Positions 1-10,000 of a stretch of 64,000 nucleotides of DNA are shown here, in pieces. The notes under the pieces are model-generated. The model ran no database searches. It saw only the letters and a program-made list of their open reading frames with translations, and was not told where the DNA came from. Source of the stretch: Catellatospora methionotrophica. Lineage in GTDB: Bacteria; Actinomycetota; Actinomycetes; Mycobacteriales; Micromonosporaceae. The position numbers were made by a program, and so were the translations under genes. Position 1 is the first letter of the stretch, and every line of letters begins with the position of its first letter. Location: the NCBI RefSeq assembly GCF_011297335.1, contig NZ_JAAOTJ010000001.1:868001-932000 (forward strand), read 5' to 3'.

Positions 1-165
1 CTGCAACACGACCCGTGACGTGGTCCCGACCTGCCCGTGCACTCCACTCAGCGGCTCGTGCAGCACCATCCCCCGCAGCCACTTCGGCAGCTGGGCCGGG
101 TCGGCGAGCAGCTGGGCCACCCGCTCCCTCGGTTGGGCGATCTCGATCGAGACGGTGTACTTCAT
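1..165 (-). CDS. SRPBCC (START-like) family protein, N-terminal part only
   Basis: The first 55 codons of a gene run off the left edge. They read MKYTVSIEIAQPRERVAQLL and continue with LPKWLRGMVLHEPL. The opening beta strand, then PRERVAQLLADP and a W (LPKWLRGM), is the usual beginning of polyketide-cyclase/START-like SRPBCC proteins, which bind small hydrophobic ligands in a helix-grip cavity. ATG is the only reasonable start. The rest of the protein is outside the window, so neither ligand nor role can be given. The roughly 290 bases between this start and the next gene hold only the two divergent leaders and no site I can identify. Confidence 0.7.
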   Translation of the reverse strand, partial: MKYTVSIEIAQPRERVAQLLADPAQLPKWLRGMVLHEPLSGVHGQVGTTSRVVLQ

Positions 166-456
166 GGCGGCGCGCTCCAGGTTCACGGGTCGACGGCGAA
201 CGCTAGCATCCTCGCCGCACATCGGGTCGGTGCCTGACCTGGGCCGGACCACCTAGCCCGCAGCCGTGACGCCGTCGGCGTCCCATCGGGTGTAGGCGAC
301 ACACCGTGGGATCCGGCTGCCATGATCCGCGACCATGACCATCTGCTCGCCGAGCACGGACGCTGAGCGCCGTACCATGATCGCTGACCGTGGCGTACCA
401 GGCGGACCCACGGCCGAACTCGCGAAGCTGCGGGCAAACACACCGGAGGCAGCACG

Positions 457-1182
457 ATGACCCCGAGACGCGGCGGTGTCCAGCCCGACATCACGTGCTT
501 CGTGCAGGTCGCCGCGAACCCGAGCATCGGCGTCGAGCTGTCGACCGGCCGGGCGTGGATCGGCGTCGACCAGCAGGTCGGCCACGGTTCGGCCGATGCG
601 CTGTTCGCCCTGACCGACCAGGCGTACGCCGCGGCGCTCGACGACGGCGGGACACTCTGGCAGTTCCAGGGCGAGTGCTGGCGGGGCGAGCACAACGACC
701 TGCGCCTGTTCCACCCGAGCGGCGGGGCGTGGCTGCCGGAGCGGTGGTTCCCCTGCCGCAAGCACCCGATCCCGGCCCGGTTCGCGGGCGAGCTCTGGTG
801 GCACCTCGCCGCGCTGGGGCAGCCGGAAGACGGTGAGCAGGGCGAGCTCTCGCGGAGCCTCGCCGCCGGGACGGCGCTGATCACGACCGGACCTGACGGT
901 CTGAGCGGCATGACATTTCGCCTCGTCGGCGACGACGCATATCCGCGTCCCGCCGCGCTGATCGCCGGACTGACCGCAGGCAGCGATCGCGAGCACGCGC
1001 GGACGATCCTCGGCGACACCGCGGGGGCGACCTCGGACGAGTTCGCCGTCGAGGGGGTCCTGCTGCGGCTCGGCTACGCTGACGCGGGCCTCGTCGAGAT
1101 CGTGCTGGAGCGCCCCGACTCCTCACCGCCCGATGGATCGACCGGAGCGGCCACTGCCGCGCACCGTGCGCCGGAGGTCTGA
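457..1182 (+). CDS. Hypothetical protein, 241 aa
   Basis: I do not recognise this protein. It has balanced composition, no signal peptide and no membrane segment. Its middle is rich in Trp and Phe (LWQFQGECWRGEH, ERWFPCRK, ELWWHLAAL), and its C-terminal 20 residues are low complexity. A GGAGG ribosome site lies 7 bases before the ATG, which supports this strand. The opposite strand is also open over most of the same DNA, but that translation is Arg/Ser/Pro-rich and has no domain features, so I treat it as a shadow. The gene stands alone, with a divergent neighbour on the left and fdxA about 100 bases downstream. Confidence 0.6.
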   Translation: MTPRRGGVQPDITCFVQVAANPSIGVELSTGRAWIGVDQQVGHGSADALFALTDQAYAAALDDGGTLWQFQGECWRGEHNDLRLFHPSGGAWLPERWFPCRKHPIPARFAGELWWHLAALGQPEDGEQGELSRSLAAGTALITTGPDGLSGMTFRLVGDDAYPRPAALIAGLTAGSDREHARTILGDTAGATSDEFAVEGVLLRLGYADAGLVEIVLERPDSSPPDGSTGAATAAHRAPEV

Positions 1183-1285
1183 CGGCTGCGGGCCACCCTT
1201 GCGGCTCTTCGCGGGTTGTTCCGGCGGCGCGTGCACCGGGCCGGGCTTGCGCTCAAGTGCGGTTCAGCTCCTAGCCTTTCGGAGC

Positions 1286-1621
1286 ATGACCTACGTGATC
1301 GCGATGCCGTGTGTGGATGTGATGGACAAGGCATGCGTCGACGAGTGCCCGATCGACTGCATATACGAGGGTGACCGGATGCTGTACATCCATCCTGACG
1401 AGTGCATCGACTGCGGCGCCTGCGAACCCGCATGCCCCGTCGAAGCCATCTTCTTCGAAGATGACCTACCTTCCGAGTTCAGCGGGTACATCGCTGTCAA
1501 CGCCGGGTTCTTCACCTCGATCGGTTCACCCGGAGGGGCGCCGCGGGGAGGCCCCGTCGCGGGCGACCACCCGCTCGTGGCGGCCCTGCCGCTGCAGGCC
1601 GACGACGGTGCCCTGGCGTGA
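1286..1621 (+). CDS. fdxA: 7Fe ferredoxin (FdxA type)
   Basis: This small soluble electron carrier binds one [3Fe-4S] and one [4Fe-4S] cluster and passes electrons to redox enzymes such as P450s. The protein (111 aa) opens MTYVIAMPCVDVMDKACVDE and continues with CPIDCIYEG, then LYIHPDECIDCGACEPACPVEAI, the complete cysteine pattern of actinobacterial FdxA. Length is normal for the family; the last 35 residues are a less conserved Gly/Pro/Ala tail. A longer reading frame exists upstream, but homology begins at this ATG. A GGAG lies only one base before the ATG, so translation may be leaderless or weakly initiated. It converges on soxR with two bases between the stops. No P450 lies nearby, so I infer a general redox role rather than a pathway-specific one. 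Confidence 0.9.
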   Translation: MTYVIAMPCVDVMDKACVDECPIDCIYEGDRMLYIHPDECIDCGACEPACPVEAIFFEDDLPSEFSGYIAVNAGFFTSIGSPGGAPRGGPVAGDHPLVAALPLQADDGALA

Positions 1622-1623
1622 GG

Positions 1624-2106
1624 TCACGGTCCATCCTTGCTGTCACTCGGGTCGTGGAGACGGACCGGTCCCTGGCCGCGAGTCCGTAGGCGGTCGTCGG
1701 GGTTGAGTAGATCGCACAGTTTCATGGACAGGCAGCCACACCCGATGCAGGCGGTGAGCTGGCGCTCAAGGTTGACGATGTAACGCCGCCGTTCCGCGAG
1801 CTGGCGCTTCCACCCACGCGAAACCCGCACCCAGTCCCGGTGGCTCGGCGGTCCGTCGGCCGGCAGCGTGGTGAAGATCTCCGCGACGTCGGCGAGCGGA
1901 ATGCCCAGCCGCCGGGCTGCGAGAACGAGCGAGATGCGCCGCAGCATGTGCCGCCGGTACAGCCGCTGATTACCGTGGTTGCGCTCGGCCGTGATGAGCC
2001 CTCGTGCCTCGTAGAACCGCAGCGCGGACGGGACCACCCCGGTGCGGGCGACGACCTCCCGGACGGTGAGCAGGTCGTTGGGGTGTGAGAACGGTTCCGA
2101 CGACAC
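1624..2106 (-). CDS. soxR: Redox-sensing transcriptional regulator SoxR (MerR family)
   Basis: SoxR is a MerR-family dimer whose [2Fe-2S] cluster is oxidised by redox-cycling compounds; oxidation twists target promoters into an active form. The N-terminal winged helix reads LTVREVVARTGVVPSALRFY, and a dimerisation helix follows. The cluster ligands C-IG-C-G-C-LSMKL-C match the family pattern. With the GTG start chosen here they fall at 120, 123, 125 and 131, one residue from the E. coli positions (119/122/124/130). The frame stays open seven codons upstream to a TTG, but that TTG lies inside the SoxR box, so I prefer the GTG. In actinomycetes SoxR usually responds to the host's own redox-active metabolites. 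The neighbouring cluster makes this plausible here, but nothing directly links them. Confidence 0.9.
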   Translation of the reverse strand: MSSEPFSHPNDLLTVREVVARTGVVPSALRFYEARGLITAERNHGNQRLYRRHMLRRISLVLAARRLGIPLADVAEIFTTLPADGPPSHRDWVRVSRGWKRQLAERRRYIVNLERQLTACIGCGCLSMKLCDLLNPDDRLRTRGQGPVRLHDPSDSKDGP

Positions 2107-2112
2107 CGCCGC

Positions 2113-2143
2113 AGCGTAGAACCTCAACCTGAGTTGAGATCAA
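2113..2143 (-). promoter_or_regulatory. soxR promoter with SoxR box
   Basis: A perfect palindrome, CTCAAC-CTGA-GTTGAG (2123-2138), has the 6-4-6 geometry of the known SoxR box. It sits between a -35-like TTGATC (2138-2143) and a -10-like TACGCT (2113-2118), separated by 19 bases. That overlong spacer is the hallmark of MerR-family promoters. The predicted transcription start falls on the GTG of soxR, so the message is probably leaderless and the gene autoregulated. The motifs are visible; activity is inferred. Confidence 0.7.
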
Positions 2144-2258
2144 ATCGGATCATCCGCCATCACGTACGCGCAGCAGCATAGGTCGGTGCGTTGCTGCTGC
2201 CCGGCTGGCTTGTCTGGCAGGCTCTGGCCCCGCACCCCGCGGACTGATCCCGTTTCCA

Positions 2259-2294
2259 TGTCACGCGGCCGGTGCCCAGCTGAGCCGCGTGACA
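2259..2294 (-). terminator. Hairpin downstream of the AfsR-type regulator gene
   Basis: A perfect 11-base stem (TGTCACGCGGC with GCCGCGTGACA) encloses a 14-base loop about 50 bases past the regulator stop. There is no U tract, which is usual for actinomycete terminators. Confidence 0.5.
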
Positions 2295-2340
2295 CCTGCT
2301 CCCGCACCGCGCGGGCCGGGCCGTCGTGCAGCGGGACGGG

Positions 2341-5145
2341 TCAGCGCGGTGGCAGCCCGGCGAGCCGCTGCCGCACCCGGTCCGCGGCCGGGCGGTCGCC
2401 GAGGTCGTCGTAGATCCGCACCGCCCGTTGCCAGGCCTGGCGGGCGGCGGGCAGATCCGCCAGCGCCTCCCGCGCCTCGCCGAGGTGGATGAGGGTCAGC
2501 GCCTCGTGGAAGCGGTTGCCCGACTCACCGAAGCGGACGACGGACTGCTCGTAGCAGTCGGCCGCCCGGTCCGGCTCACCGAGCCGGTGGTAGGCGAAGC
2601 CCAGGCTGTCCAGGGTCGCCGCCTGCCCCACCCGGTCGTTCATCTGCTCCTGCTGCGCCAGCGCCTGCCCGCAGTCCGCGATGGCCTGCGGGTAGTCGGC
2701 GGTGAGGGCGTGCAGGTAGCCCTTGGTGTTCAGGGCCCGCGCCTGCGCGTACCGGCTGCCGGTCTGCCGGGACACCCGCAGCGCCTCGGTCGCGTGCTTG
2801 AGCGCCTCGTCGAGGCGGCCGCACTCGGTGCACAGCTCGGTGTAGTGGCGCAGCGAGAGGGCGAGGCTGTCCAGGTCGCCGAGCTGCTCGTACAGGTCCA
2901 GGGCGCGCTGCAGGTGGTCCTCGGCGGCCTGCTGGTCACCCAGGCGCAGGAGGGCTCGTGCCAGCATCCGGCAGGCCAGCGCCTGTGCGTCGAGGTCGCC
3001 GATGCGTTCGGCCGCGGCCAGCGCCGCCTGCTGGGCGGCCCGCTGGTCCTGGAACAGGCCGCGCGGTGCGAGATAGGCGGCCAGGGACCAGGCGAGTCGG
3101 CAGGCGTACTGCTCGGAGCCGGTGTCGGCGGCCTGGCGCAGCACCCGCAGCAGCACGGGGTGCTCGGCCTGGAACCAGGCCATGGCCGCGGCCCGGTCCG
3201 GCGGCGGCACGTGCGGGTTGCCGGGCAGGGCGGGCACGGGCTCGACCGGGGTCCACGTGGGCTGGAGCAGCATCGCGGCAGGATGGGCGCTGTGCAGGTA
3301 GTGGTCGTACATCCGGTGCGCGGCGGCGTGGCGCTCGTCGGCGTGGTCGGCTGACTGGGCCAGCTCGGCGGCGTACGAGCGGAGCAGGTCGTGCAGCGCG
3401 TACCGGTCGGGCAGGTGTTCGGTGAGCAGGTGCAGGTGGGTCAGCTCCTGCAGCAGCGGGATCGTCTGGGCGGGGGGCCTGCCGAGCATCGCCGCGGCGG
3501 CCGCGCCGGTGAGGTCGGGTCCCGGATGCAGCCCGAGCAGGCGCAGCAGGTGGGCCGCCGGCGGGGTCAGGGCACGGTACGACCAGGAGAAGACCCGCCG
3601 GATGTCGCCTGCGGCGAGCACACCCAGCCTGGCCGTCGACGGGCGAAGCTGCGCCGCGACGGCTTCGAGCGGGAAGCTGGGTCTGGCCGCGACCCGCGCC
3701 GCGACGATGGACAGCCCGAGCGGCAACCGGCCGGTCAGCTCGATCATCTCGGCGGTGGCGGGCAGTTCCGCGGCGACGCGCTGGGCGCCGAGCCGGCTGC
3801 GGAGCAGCTCCAACGATTCGGTGGCGGTGAGCACGTCGAGGGTCAGCGGGTGGGCCCCCTCGGCCGCGGCCAGGCCGGTGAGCTGGTCGCGGCTGGTCAC
3901 CAGGACGGAGCAGTGGCCCGCGCCCGGCAGCAGCGGGCGGACCTGGTCGGCGTCGCGGGCGTTGTCCAGCACGATCAGGATGCGGCGGGCTGCGAGCAGG
4001 CTGCGGTACAGGCCCGCTCGGGCGTCGACGCCGGCGGGGATGCGGCTGACCGGCACGCCGAGCGCCTCGAGGAAGGTGACGAGCGCGTCCGCTGGGGACA
4101 ACGCGGCGGCGTCGTCGTATCCGTGCAGGTTGAGGTACAGCTGCCCGTCGGGGAACCGGTCGGCGGCCTGATGGGCCCAGTGCAGCGCGAGGGTGGTCTT
4201 GCCGACGCCCGCCATGCCGCTGATCGTGGCGATGGCGATGCCCGCGGGTCCCGGCGGCGGATCGGTGAGGATCGCGTCGAGCTGGGCCAGTTCGGTGCCG
4301 CGGCCGACGAAGCCGGGCCGGGCGAGGGGCAGCTGCCGGGGGTGTGCCGCAGGGTCGGCTGCCGGCGGGGCGGCGGGTCGCGCGCCGGGCTCGCCGGGGT
4401 CGAGCCGGTGGTGCAGGATGTCGTCGTGCAGGCGGACCAGGTCCGGGCCGGGGTCCATCCCGGTCTGCTCGACGAGCGCCTGCCTGGCCTGCCGGAACGC
4501 GGCCAACGCGCCGGCGACGTCGCCGGCGCGGTACAGGTTGGTCATCAGGTGCGCCCAGGCCCGCTGCCGCAGCGGGTGCCGGTCGAGCAGCGCGCGCAGG
4601 CGGGGGATCACGGCGGCGGTCTCGCCCAGGGCGATGCCGGCCGCGGCGAAGTCCTCCTCGGCCAGCAGCCGCCGCTCGGCGAGGTCCGCGACGGAGCCGG
4701 TGAGAGCCGGCGGCAGGGGCAGGCCGGCGAGCGGGGCGCCGCGCCACAGGTTGACGGCGGTCGCCAGCTCGGCCCTGGCGGTGGCCGGGTCGCCGCAGGT
4801 CAGCGCCGCGCGGCCGCGGGCTGTGGCGGCGTCGAACCGGTCGAGGTCGCGCGAGCCGGGTGGCAGGCGCAGCAGGTAGCCGCCCGGAACGGTCTGGATC
4901 TGCGCTCCGGTTCCGGAGCCCAGGGCCTGGCGCAGGCCGCGTACGTAGGTCCGGATGTTGGACGTGCCCGACGGCGGCAGCCGCTCGCCCCAGAGCAGCC
5001 GCGCCAGTTCGTCGGTGGAGACGGCCTCGCCGGGGCGTAGCAGCAGCGCCGCGAGGACCAGCTGCTGCTTGGTGGAGCCGAGTGCAACCGGTCGGCCGTC
5101 GCGGGTGGCCGCCAGCGGTCCGAGCAGCTCGAACTGGACGGACAT
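2341..5145 (-). CDS. AfsR/SARP-type regulator with NB-ARC and TPR domains
   Basis: This large cytoplasmic activator (934 aa) has an OmpR-type winged helix at about 1-95 (FELLGPLAATRDGRPVALGS), a bacterial transcriptional activation domain at about 100-245, an NB-ARC ATPase beginning near 290 with P-loop GMAGVGKTT, and C-terminal TPR-like helices. Proteins of this build activate secondary-metabolite operons from direct repeats near the -35 region. The frame extends 17 codons further, but GAGGTG lies 4 bases before the ATG used here and homology starts there. It lies just past the mbtH end of the NRPS operon, separated from it by a hairpin, and is transcribed in the same direction. A role in controlling the NRPS genes is an inference from position. 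Confidence 0.85.
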   Translation of the reverse strand: MSVQFELLGPLAATRDGRPVALGSTKQQLVLAALLLRPGEAVSTDELARLLWGERLPPSGTSNIRTYVRGLRQALGSGTGAQIQTVPGGYLLRLPPGSRDLDRFDAATARGRAALTCGDPATARAELATAVNLWRGAPLAGLPLPPALTGSVADLAERRLLAEEDFAAAGIALGETAAVIPRLRALLDRHPLRQRAWAHLMTNLYRAGDVAGALAAFRQARQALVEQTGMDPGPDLVRLHDDILHHRLDPGEPGARPAAPPAADPAAHPRQLPLARPGFVGRGTELAQLDAILTDPPPGPAGIAIATISGMAGVGKTTLALHWAHQAADRFPDGQLYLNLHGYDDAAALSPADALVTFLEALGVPVSRIPAGVDARAGLYRSLLAARRILIVLDNARDADQVRPLLPGAGHCSVLVTSRDQLTGLAAAEGAHPLTLDVLTATESLELLRSRLGAQRVAAELPATAEMIELTGRLPLGLSIVAARVAARPSFPLEAVAAQLRPSTARLGVLAAGDIRRVFSWSYRALTPPAAHLLRLLGLHPGPDLTGAAAAAMLGRPPAQTIPLLQELTHLHLLTEHLPDRYALHDLLRSYAAELAQSADHADERHAAAHRMYDHYLHSAHPAAMLLQPTWTPVEPVPALPGNPHVPPPDRAAAMAWFQAEHPVLLRVLRQAADTGSEQYACRLAWSLAAYLAPRGLFQDQRAAQQAALAAAERIGDLDAQALACRMLARALLRLGDQQAAEDHLQRALDLYEQLGDLDSLALSLRHYTELCTECGRLDEALKHATEALRVSRQTGSRYAQARALNTKGYLHALTADYPQAIADCGQALAQQEQMNDRVGQAATLDSLGFAYHRLGEPDRAADCYEQSVVRFGESGNRFHEALTLIHLGEAREALADLPAARQAWQRAVRIYDDLGDRPAADRVRQRLAGLPPR

Positions 5146-5320
5146 GATCACCTCGGCGGGCAGGGTGTCAGCCGGCGCGGCCTGCTGGGCGCGCATCCGG
5201 ACGGTGGCGGGCCGGTCACCCTACCACCTGCCGGGACGTGGCCCGTCCGGGTCGGCGGGCCTGACCGCTCGGTCCCTGCCGGTCTCGCTGACGTTGCCGC
5301 ATGGTGCTGTGTTCCCGCGC

Positions 5321-5345
5321 GCCCGCCGGGCCGAAACCGGCGGGC
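5321..5345 (-). terminator. Hairpin at the end of the NRPS operon
   Basis: A perfect 9-base stem (GCCCGCCGG with CCGGCGGGC) and 7-base loop lie 20-45 bases past the mbtH stop, before the AfsR-type gene. It probably ends, or reduces, transcription of the long operon. Confidence 0.45.
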
Positions 5346-5364
5346 GGCGCGAGGGTGCGGCGGC

Positions 5365-5571
5365 TCAGCCCGCGGCGGCCTCCATGGCCCTGCGCAGGCT
5401 CAACGGCCGCATGTCGGTCCACACGGCGTCGATGTGGGCCAGGCATTCGGCCTTGCGGCCGGTGAATCCGTCGCCGTGCCAGCCGGCCGGCAGCTCCCGG
5501 TCGGCGGGCCAGATCGAGTACTGCTCCTCGTGGTTGAGCACCACGGCGTACTGCTGGTCGTCCTCGTCCAT
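5365..5571 (-). CDS. mbtH: MbtH-like protein, NRPS adenylation chaperone
   Basis: MbtH-like proteins bind adenylation domains and are often needed for their solubility and activity. This 68-aa protein carries the family signature in order: [16 protein letters not shown], then [18 protein letters not shown]. Its length is typical. An AGGAG site lies 7 bases before the ATG. It is the last gene of the NRPS operon, 22 bases after the MFS gene, so it is made together with the synthetases. Its most likely clients are the seven A domains encoded upstream, and possibly the separate serine-type A protein at the right edge of the window. Confidence 0.95.
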   Translation of the reverse strand: MDEDDQQYAVVLNHEEQYSIWPADRELPAGWHGDGFTGRKAECLAHIDAVWTDMRPLSLRRAMEAAAG

Positions 5572-5593
5572 GATCTTCTCCTGTCGTGGTGGG

Positions 5594-6997
5594 TCAGGCG
5601 TGCGGGGCGGCGTCGGCGGGGTGGGTGCGGGCGGACTCGGGCAGGATCGTCGGGCCGGTCGGGGGCAGCGGCTCGACGGGGGCGGGCCCGTCGGCGGCGG
5701 GCTCGGCGGGGGTGTGCTCGACGCCGCGCAGGGCAGGGCTGGCCGCGCCGAGCGCCGCCACGACGATCATCAGCGCGCCCATCGCGACGAACAGCAGCCC
5801 GATGCCGCGGCCGGTGCCGGTGCCGAAGACCGGGCCGAGCACGTCGGCCGCGCCGCCGGGTTCGGCCAGCAGCGGGCTGAGCCAGCGGTCGATGGCCAGA
5901 CCGCCGACGATGAACGCGATCGGCCCGCTGGCCTGGGCGAGGATGCGCCGCACGGCGAACACCCGGCCCTGGACGGCGGGCGGGACGCTGGCCTGCCAGA
6001 TCGCGCCGCTGGACGCGTTGATGATCGGCAGGGAGAAGAAGAACCCGAACGCGCCGACGGCCACCAGCAGCACCGAGGGGCGTACGCCGTACAGGGCGAG
6101 GAAGACCCCGGCCAGCGCCGTCGCGGCCAGCAGGCCCACGATGCGCCGCCGGGTGCCGCCCCAGGCGGTCATCAGCAGACCGCCGACGATGATGCCGGCG
6201 CCGCCCAGCGCCGTGACCGTGCCCAGGGCCGCCTCGTCACCGAAGGACAGCACCAGCGGTGTCACCGCGACGACGGCGAGGCTGGCCAGGAAGTTCAGCA
6301 TCGCGAACAGGCCCAGCAGCATCAGCAGGCCGGGCCTGCGGCGCAGGAAACGCAGGCCGTACGTGAGGTCCTCGCGCAGCCGTCCGGTGGGCTCGTCCTG
6401 GCCGTCCTCGGGATCCGGCCGGGGTATCGCCAGCAGCAGCAGGGCGATGTTCGCCACGACGAACGTCAGCACGTCGAACAGGATCAGCGTCCAGATGTCC
6501 ATGTAGAGCAGCAGGATGCCGGCGGCCAGGGGTGCGGCGACCTCGGCCACGCCGTAGCCGAACTGCATGAGCCCGTTGGCCCGGCCGAGGTGCCGCTCCT
6601 CGACGAGCAGCGCGAACGAGGCCTCGTAGGCCGCGCCGTGGAACGACGCCGACACTCCCCCGAGGATCAGGGCCGGGTACAGCAGCCACAGCCAGGAGGG
6701 GGACGGGTCGGCCAGGGCGATCGCGGCGACCAGCAGGGAGCTGATCGCGCAGCCGGTGTTGGCCAGCAGCATCAGGGTGCGCCGGTTGACCCGGTCGGCC
6801 ACCACTCCGGCATAGGGGGCGATGAGGATGCCGGGCATCATGTCGAAGAACAGGATGAGGCTGAACATGGTCGCGGAGCCGGTGCGCTGGTAGACCCACA
6901 CGCCGACGGCGAACGCGAACAGCCCCGAGCCGATCATCGACACGGTCTGCCCGCCCCAGAGCGCGGTGAACGCGCGCCAGCCGGTCAACTTGGACAA
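5594..6997 (-). CDS. MFS exporter of the NRPS operon
   Basis: This 467-aa membrane protein of the major facilitator superfamily has about 12 transmembrane segments. It opens with the N-terminal pattern of the EntS/DHA3-like exporters ([20 protein letters not shown]) and has the loop 2-3 motif [14 protein letters not shown] Pro/Ala-rich tail of about 50 residues follows the last helix. The start is TTG, supported by AAGGA 5 bases upstream; no ATG lies at the proper distance. Placed between the last synthetase gene (27 bases away) and mbtH, it is probably the export pump for the peptide and may give the producer self-resistance. The substrate is inferred from context alone. Confidence 0.85.
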   Translation of the reverse strand: MSKLTGWRAFTALWGGQTVSMIGSGLFAFAVGVWVYQRTGSATMFSLILFFDMMPGILIAPYAGVVADRVNRRTLMLLANTGCAISSLLVAAIALADPSPSWLWLLYPALILGGVSASFHGAAYEASFALLVEERHLGRANGLMQFGYGVAEVAAPLAAGILLLYMDIWTLILFDVLTFVVANIALLLLAIPRPDPEDGQDEPTGRLREDLTYGLRFLRRRPGLLMLLGLFAMLNFLASLAVVAVTPLVLSFGDEAALGTVTALGGAGIIVGGLLMTAWGGTRRRIVGLLAATALAGVFLALYGVRPSVLLVAVGAFGFFFSLPIINASSGAIWQASVPPAVQGRVFAVRRILAQASGPIAFIVGGLAIDRWLSPLLAEPGGAADVLGPVFGTGTGRGIGLLFVAMGALMIVVAALGAASPALRGVEHTPAEPAADGPAPVEPLPPTGPTILPESARTHPADAAPHA

Positions 6998-7024
6998 AGC
7001 AGTTCCTTCCGAAGGGGTGACAGG

Positions 7025-10000
7025 TCAGTTGCCGGCCGGTGGGCAGGCGTCGATCAGGTCGAGCAGGTAGCGGCGGCAGGCGGCGATGAAGGCCTCGATG
7101 GTCGCGGCGTCGTGGCGGTCGCTGCTGTACTCCCATTCCAGGCGCAGCTGGCCGCGGAACACCGCCCCGTTGATCATCAGCAGGCGCATGCGTTCGGACT
7201 CGGTGTCGTGGTAGTGCCCGGAGGTCCCGGCCAGCGGCTTGAGCACCTGGAAGCCGCCGGGGGCCGCGCCGAAGAAGTTGAACAGCACGTCGGGCACGGG
7301 CTGGTCGGCCAGTCGCGCCGCGACGGCCCGCTCGCCGCGGTAGTAGCGCAGCGAGCCGTAGCCGAGCCCGCCGCGGGGCACCGCGGCGAGCTGGCAGCCG
7401 ATCGCCCTGACCTGGTCGGGCAGGGACGGTTCGCGGCGCACGTCGAGCCACATCGGGTAGCGGTAGGTCAGCCAGCCGACGGTGCGGGACAGGTCCATGT
7501 CCGCGAAGGGCGAGTCGCGGCCGGGCACGTAGATGTCGACGGGCAGCGTCGTCGCGCCGGTGGCGGCGGTCAGGGCGTGGCCGATCCCGGCGAGCAGCAC
7601 CGCGTCCATCGGCAGCCGGGCCGCCTTGACGACCCGCTCCTGCAGGTCGCGCGTTTCCTCGACGGTCAGGATCAGGAACGCCGCGTCGTTGGCGGCGACC
7701 CGGTTGTCGCCGTCGGGGCGGTCCACGGGGATCGGGACGGCCTCGCGGCGGGCGGGGTCGGTCCACAGCGGCGTCTCGGCGGCGACCTCGGGGCCGGCGG
7801 AGTGCTCGACGAGCCGGTCGATCCACTCCAGCAGCGACGTCGTCTTCGCCGGGAGCCGGTACGGCTCCTGGCGGCTGCGCCGCCGGTAGATCACGTCGAG
7901 GTCGGCGGCCAGGATGTGCCACGACACGACGTCGGCGACCAGGTAGTGCGCGGCCAGCAGCAGGTGCTGGGGCCGGTCGGGTCCGACGTCGAGCAGCACC
8001 GCCCGGAACAGGTCGCCGTGCTCGGCCCGGAAGCCGGTCTCGACGGTGTCGGTCCACTGCTCCAGTGCCCGCTCCTGCGCGGCCTCGTCGAGGGCGGTCA
8101 GGTCCACCTGCTCCACGAGCGGCCGCGGCCGGTACGGGTCGACGTGCAGCCGGCCCCGCTGCCCGTGCTCGCCGGGCAGCAGCCGGATGCGCAGCGCGTC
8201 GTGCTGGCGGACCAGCTCGTCGAGGACCTGGTCGAGCAGCCGCGGGTCGAGGCGTTCGCGGGCGGTGAACCGGAACGCCAGCGCGTGGTAGTCCGGGCGC
8301 GGGTTGACCCCGTCGTAGAACTGGTGGGTGGCTATCGGCAACGGCATCGTGCCGGTGACCTCGCCCTGTTCGGCGACCAGCCGGACCGTGCCGGCCGCGG
8401 CGGCGAGCTGGTGCAGCTGCTGGTGCAGGAACACCTGCTTGGTGGTCAGCTGCACGCCGAGCTGCCCGGCGCGGGCGACCATGCGCACGGCGATCAGCGA
8501 GTCGCCGCCGATGGTGAAGAAGTTGTCGTCCCGGCCGACCTGGTCGCGGTTGAGCAGTTCGGCCCAGATCTCGGCGAGGGTCTGCTCGGTCGGGCCGGCC
8601 GGCGGGCGGTACGCGGTGCCGGTGTCCAGGGCCGCGGTGTCCGGTGCGGGCAGCGCCTTGCGGTCGATCTTGCCGTTGGGGGTGAGCGGGAACGCGGCCA
8701 GCACCGCGAACCGGGCCGGGACCATGTAGCCGGGCAGCAGCCCTGCGAGGTGTTCGCGCAGCGCGGCGACGGTCGGCGACGCCCCGGGGGCGGGCTGGAT
8801 GTACGCGGCGAGCTGTGCCTGCCCGCCGTCGGCGGCGTAGGTGGTGACGACCGCGCGGGCCACCCCGGCGGCGGTGTCCAGTGCTGCTTCGATGTCGCCG
8901 AGTTCGATCCGGTGGCCGCGGACCTTGACCTGGTGGTCGAGCCGGCCCAGGAAGTCCAGGCGGCCGTCGGGCCGCCAGCGGGCCGCGTCACCGGTGCGGT
9001 ACATGCGCGCGCCGGGGGTGTACGGGTCGGGCACGAAGCGGTCCGCGGTCAGCGCCGGGGCGTGCAGGTAGCCGTCGGCGAGGCCGTCGCCGGCCAGGTG
9101 CACCTGCCCGGCGGCGCCCGGCGGCACCGGCTGGTCGTGGGCGTCGAGCAGGTAGATCCGGGTGTTGGCCAGGGGGCCGCCGATCGCGACGTCGGGGCCG
9201 TCCAGGCGCAGCGCGCCCGACCAGATCGTGGTCTCGGTCGGGCCGTACATGTTCCACAGCTGCCCGACCCGCCCGGCCAGGACACCGGCGAGTTCGGCGG
9301 GCAGCGCCTCGCCGCCGCACAGGGCGACCAGGCCGGGTGCGCCGGGCCAGCCGCCGTCGAGCAGCAGCTGCCAGGTCGCCGGGGTTGCCTGCACGACGGT
9401 CGGCGCGATCCGCTCCAGGGCGGCGCGCAGCGTGTCGGCCCCGGAGGCGGTCTCCCGGTCGCAGAGCACGACCTGGCCGCCGGCCAGCAGCGGCGCGTAC
9501 AGCTCCAGCCCGGCGATGTCGAACGACAGCGACGTCACGGCCAGCAGCACCGTGCCGGCGTCCAGGCCGCAGCGGCGGCGCACCGACTCCAGCAGGTTGA
9601 CCAGGGCCCGGTGGCTGACCGTCACGCCCTTCGGGCGGCCGGTCGAGCCCGAGGTGAAGATGGTGTACGCGGCCTGGCGGGCGTCGACGGCGACCGGCAC
9701 CGGGCCGTCGGGCAGGGTGCCGAGCTCGGTGTCGGCGTCGATGAGCAGGACGTGTTCGAGACCGTCGGCGGGCAGCCGCCCGGCGGTGGCCCGGTCGGCG
9801 ATCAGCAGCCGCACCCGGCCGTCGTCGACCATCTGCGCCACCCGCGCCGCGGGGTAGTCGGCGTCGAGCGGCACGTACGCCGCCCCGGTGCGCAGCACCC
9901 CGAGCAGCGCCGCGACGAGCTGCGGGTCGCGGCCCGCGCCGACGCCGACCAGGGTGCCGGGGGCCGCGCCGCGGGCCAGCAGCCAGCGCGCCACCTGGTT

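Noticed and set aside
183-1019. A 278-codon minus-strand frame
   Set aside because: Arg/Ser/Pro-rich with no domain and no good ribosome site; the plus-strand gene at 457 has GGAGG and balanced composition.
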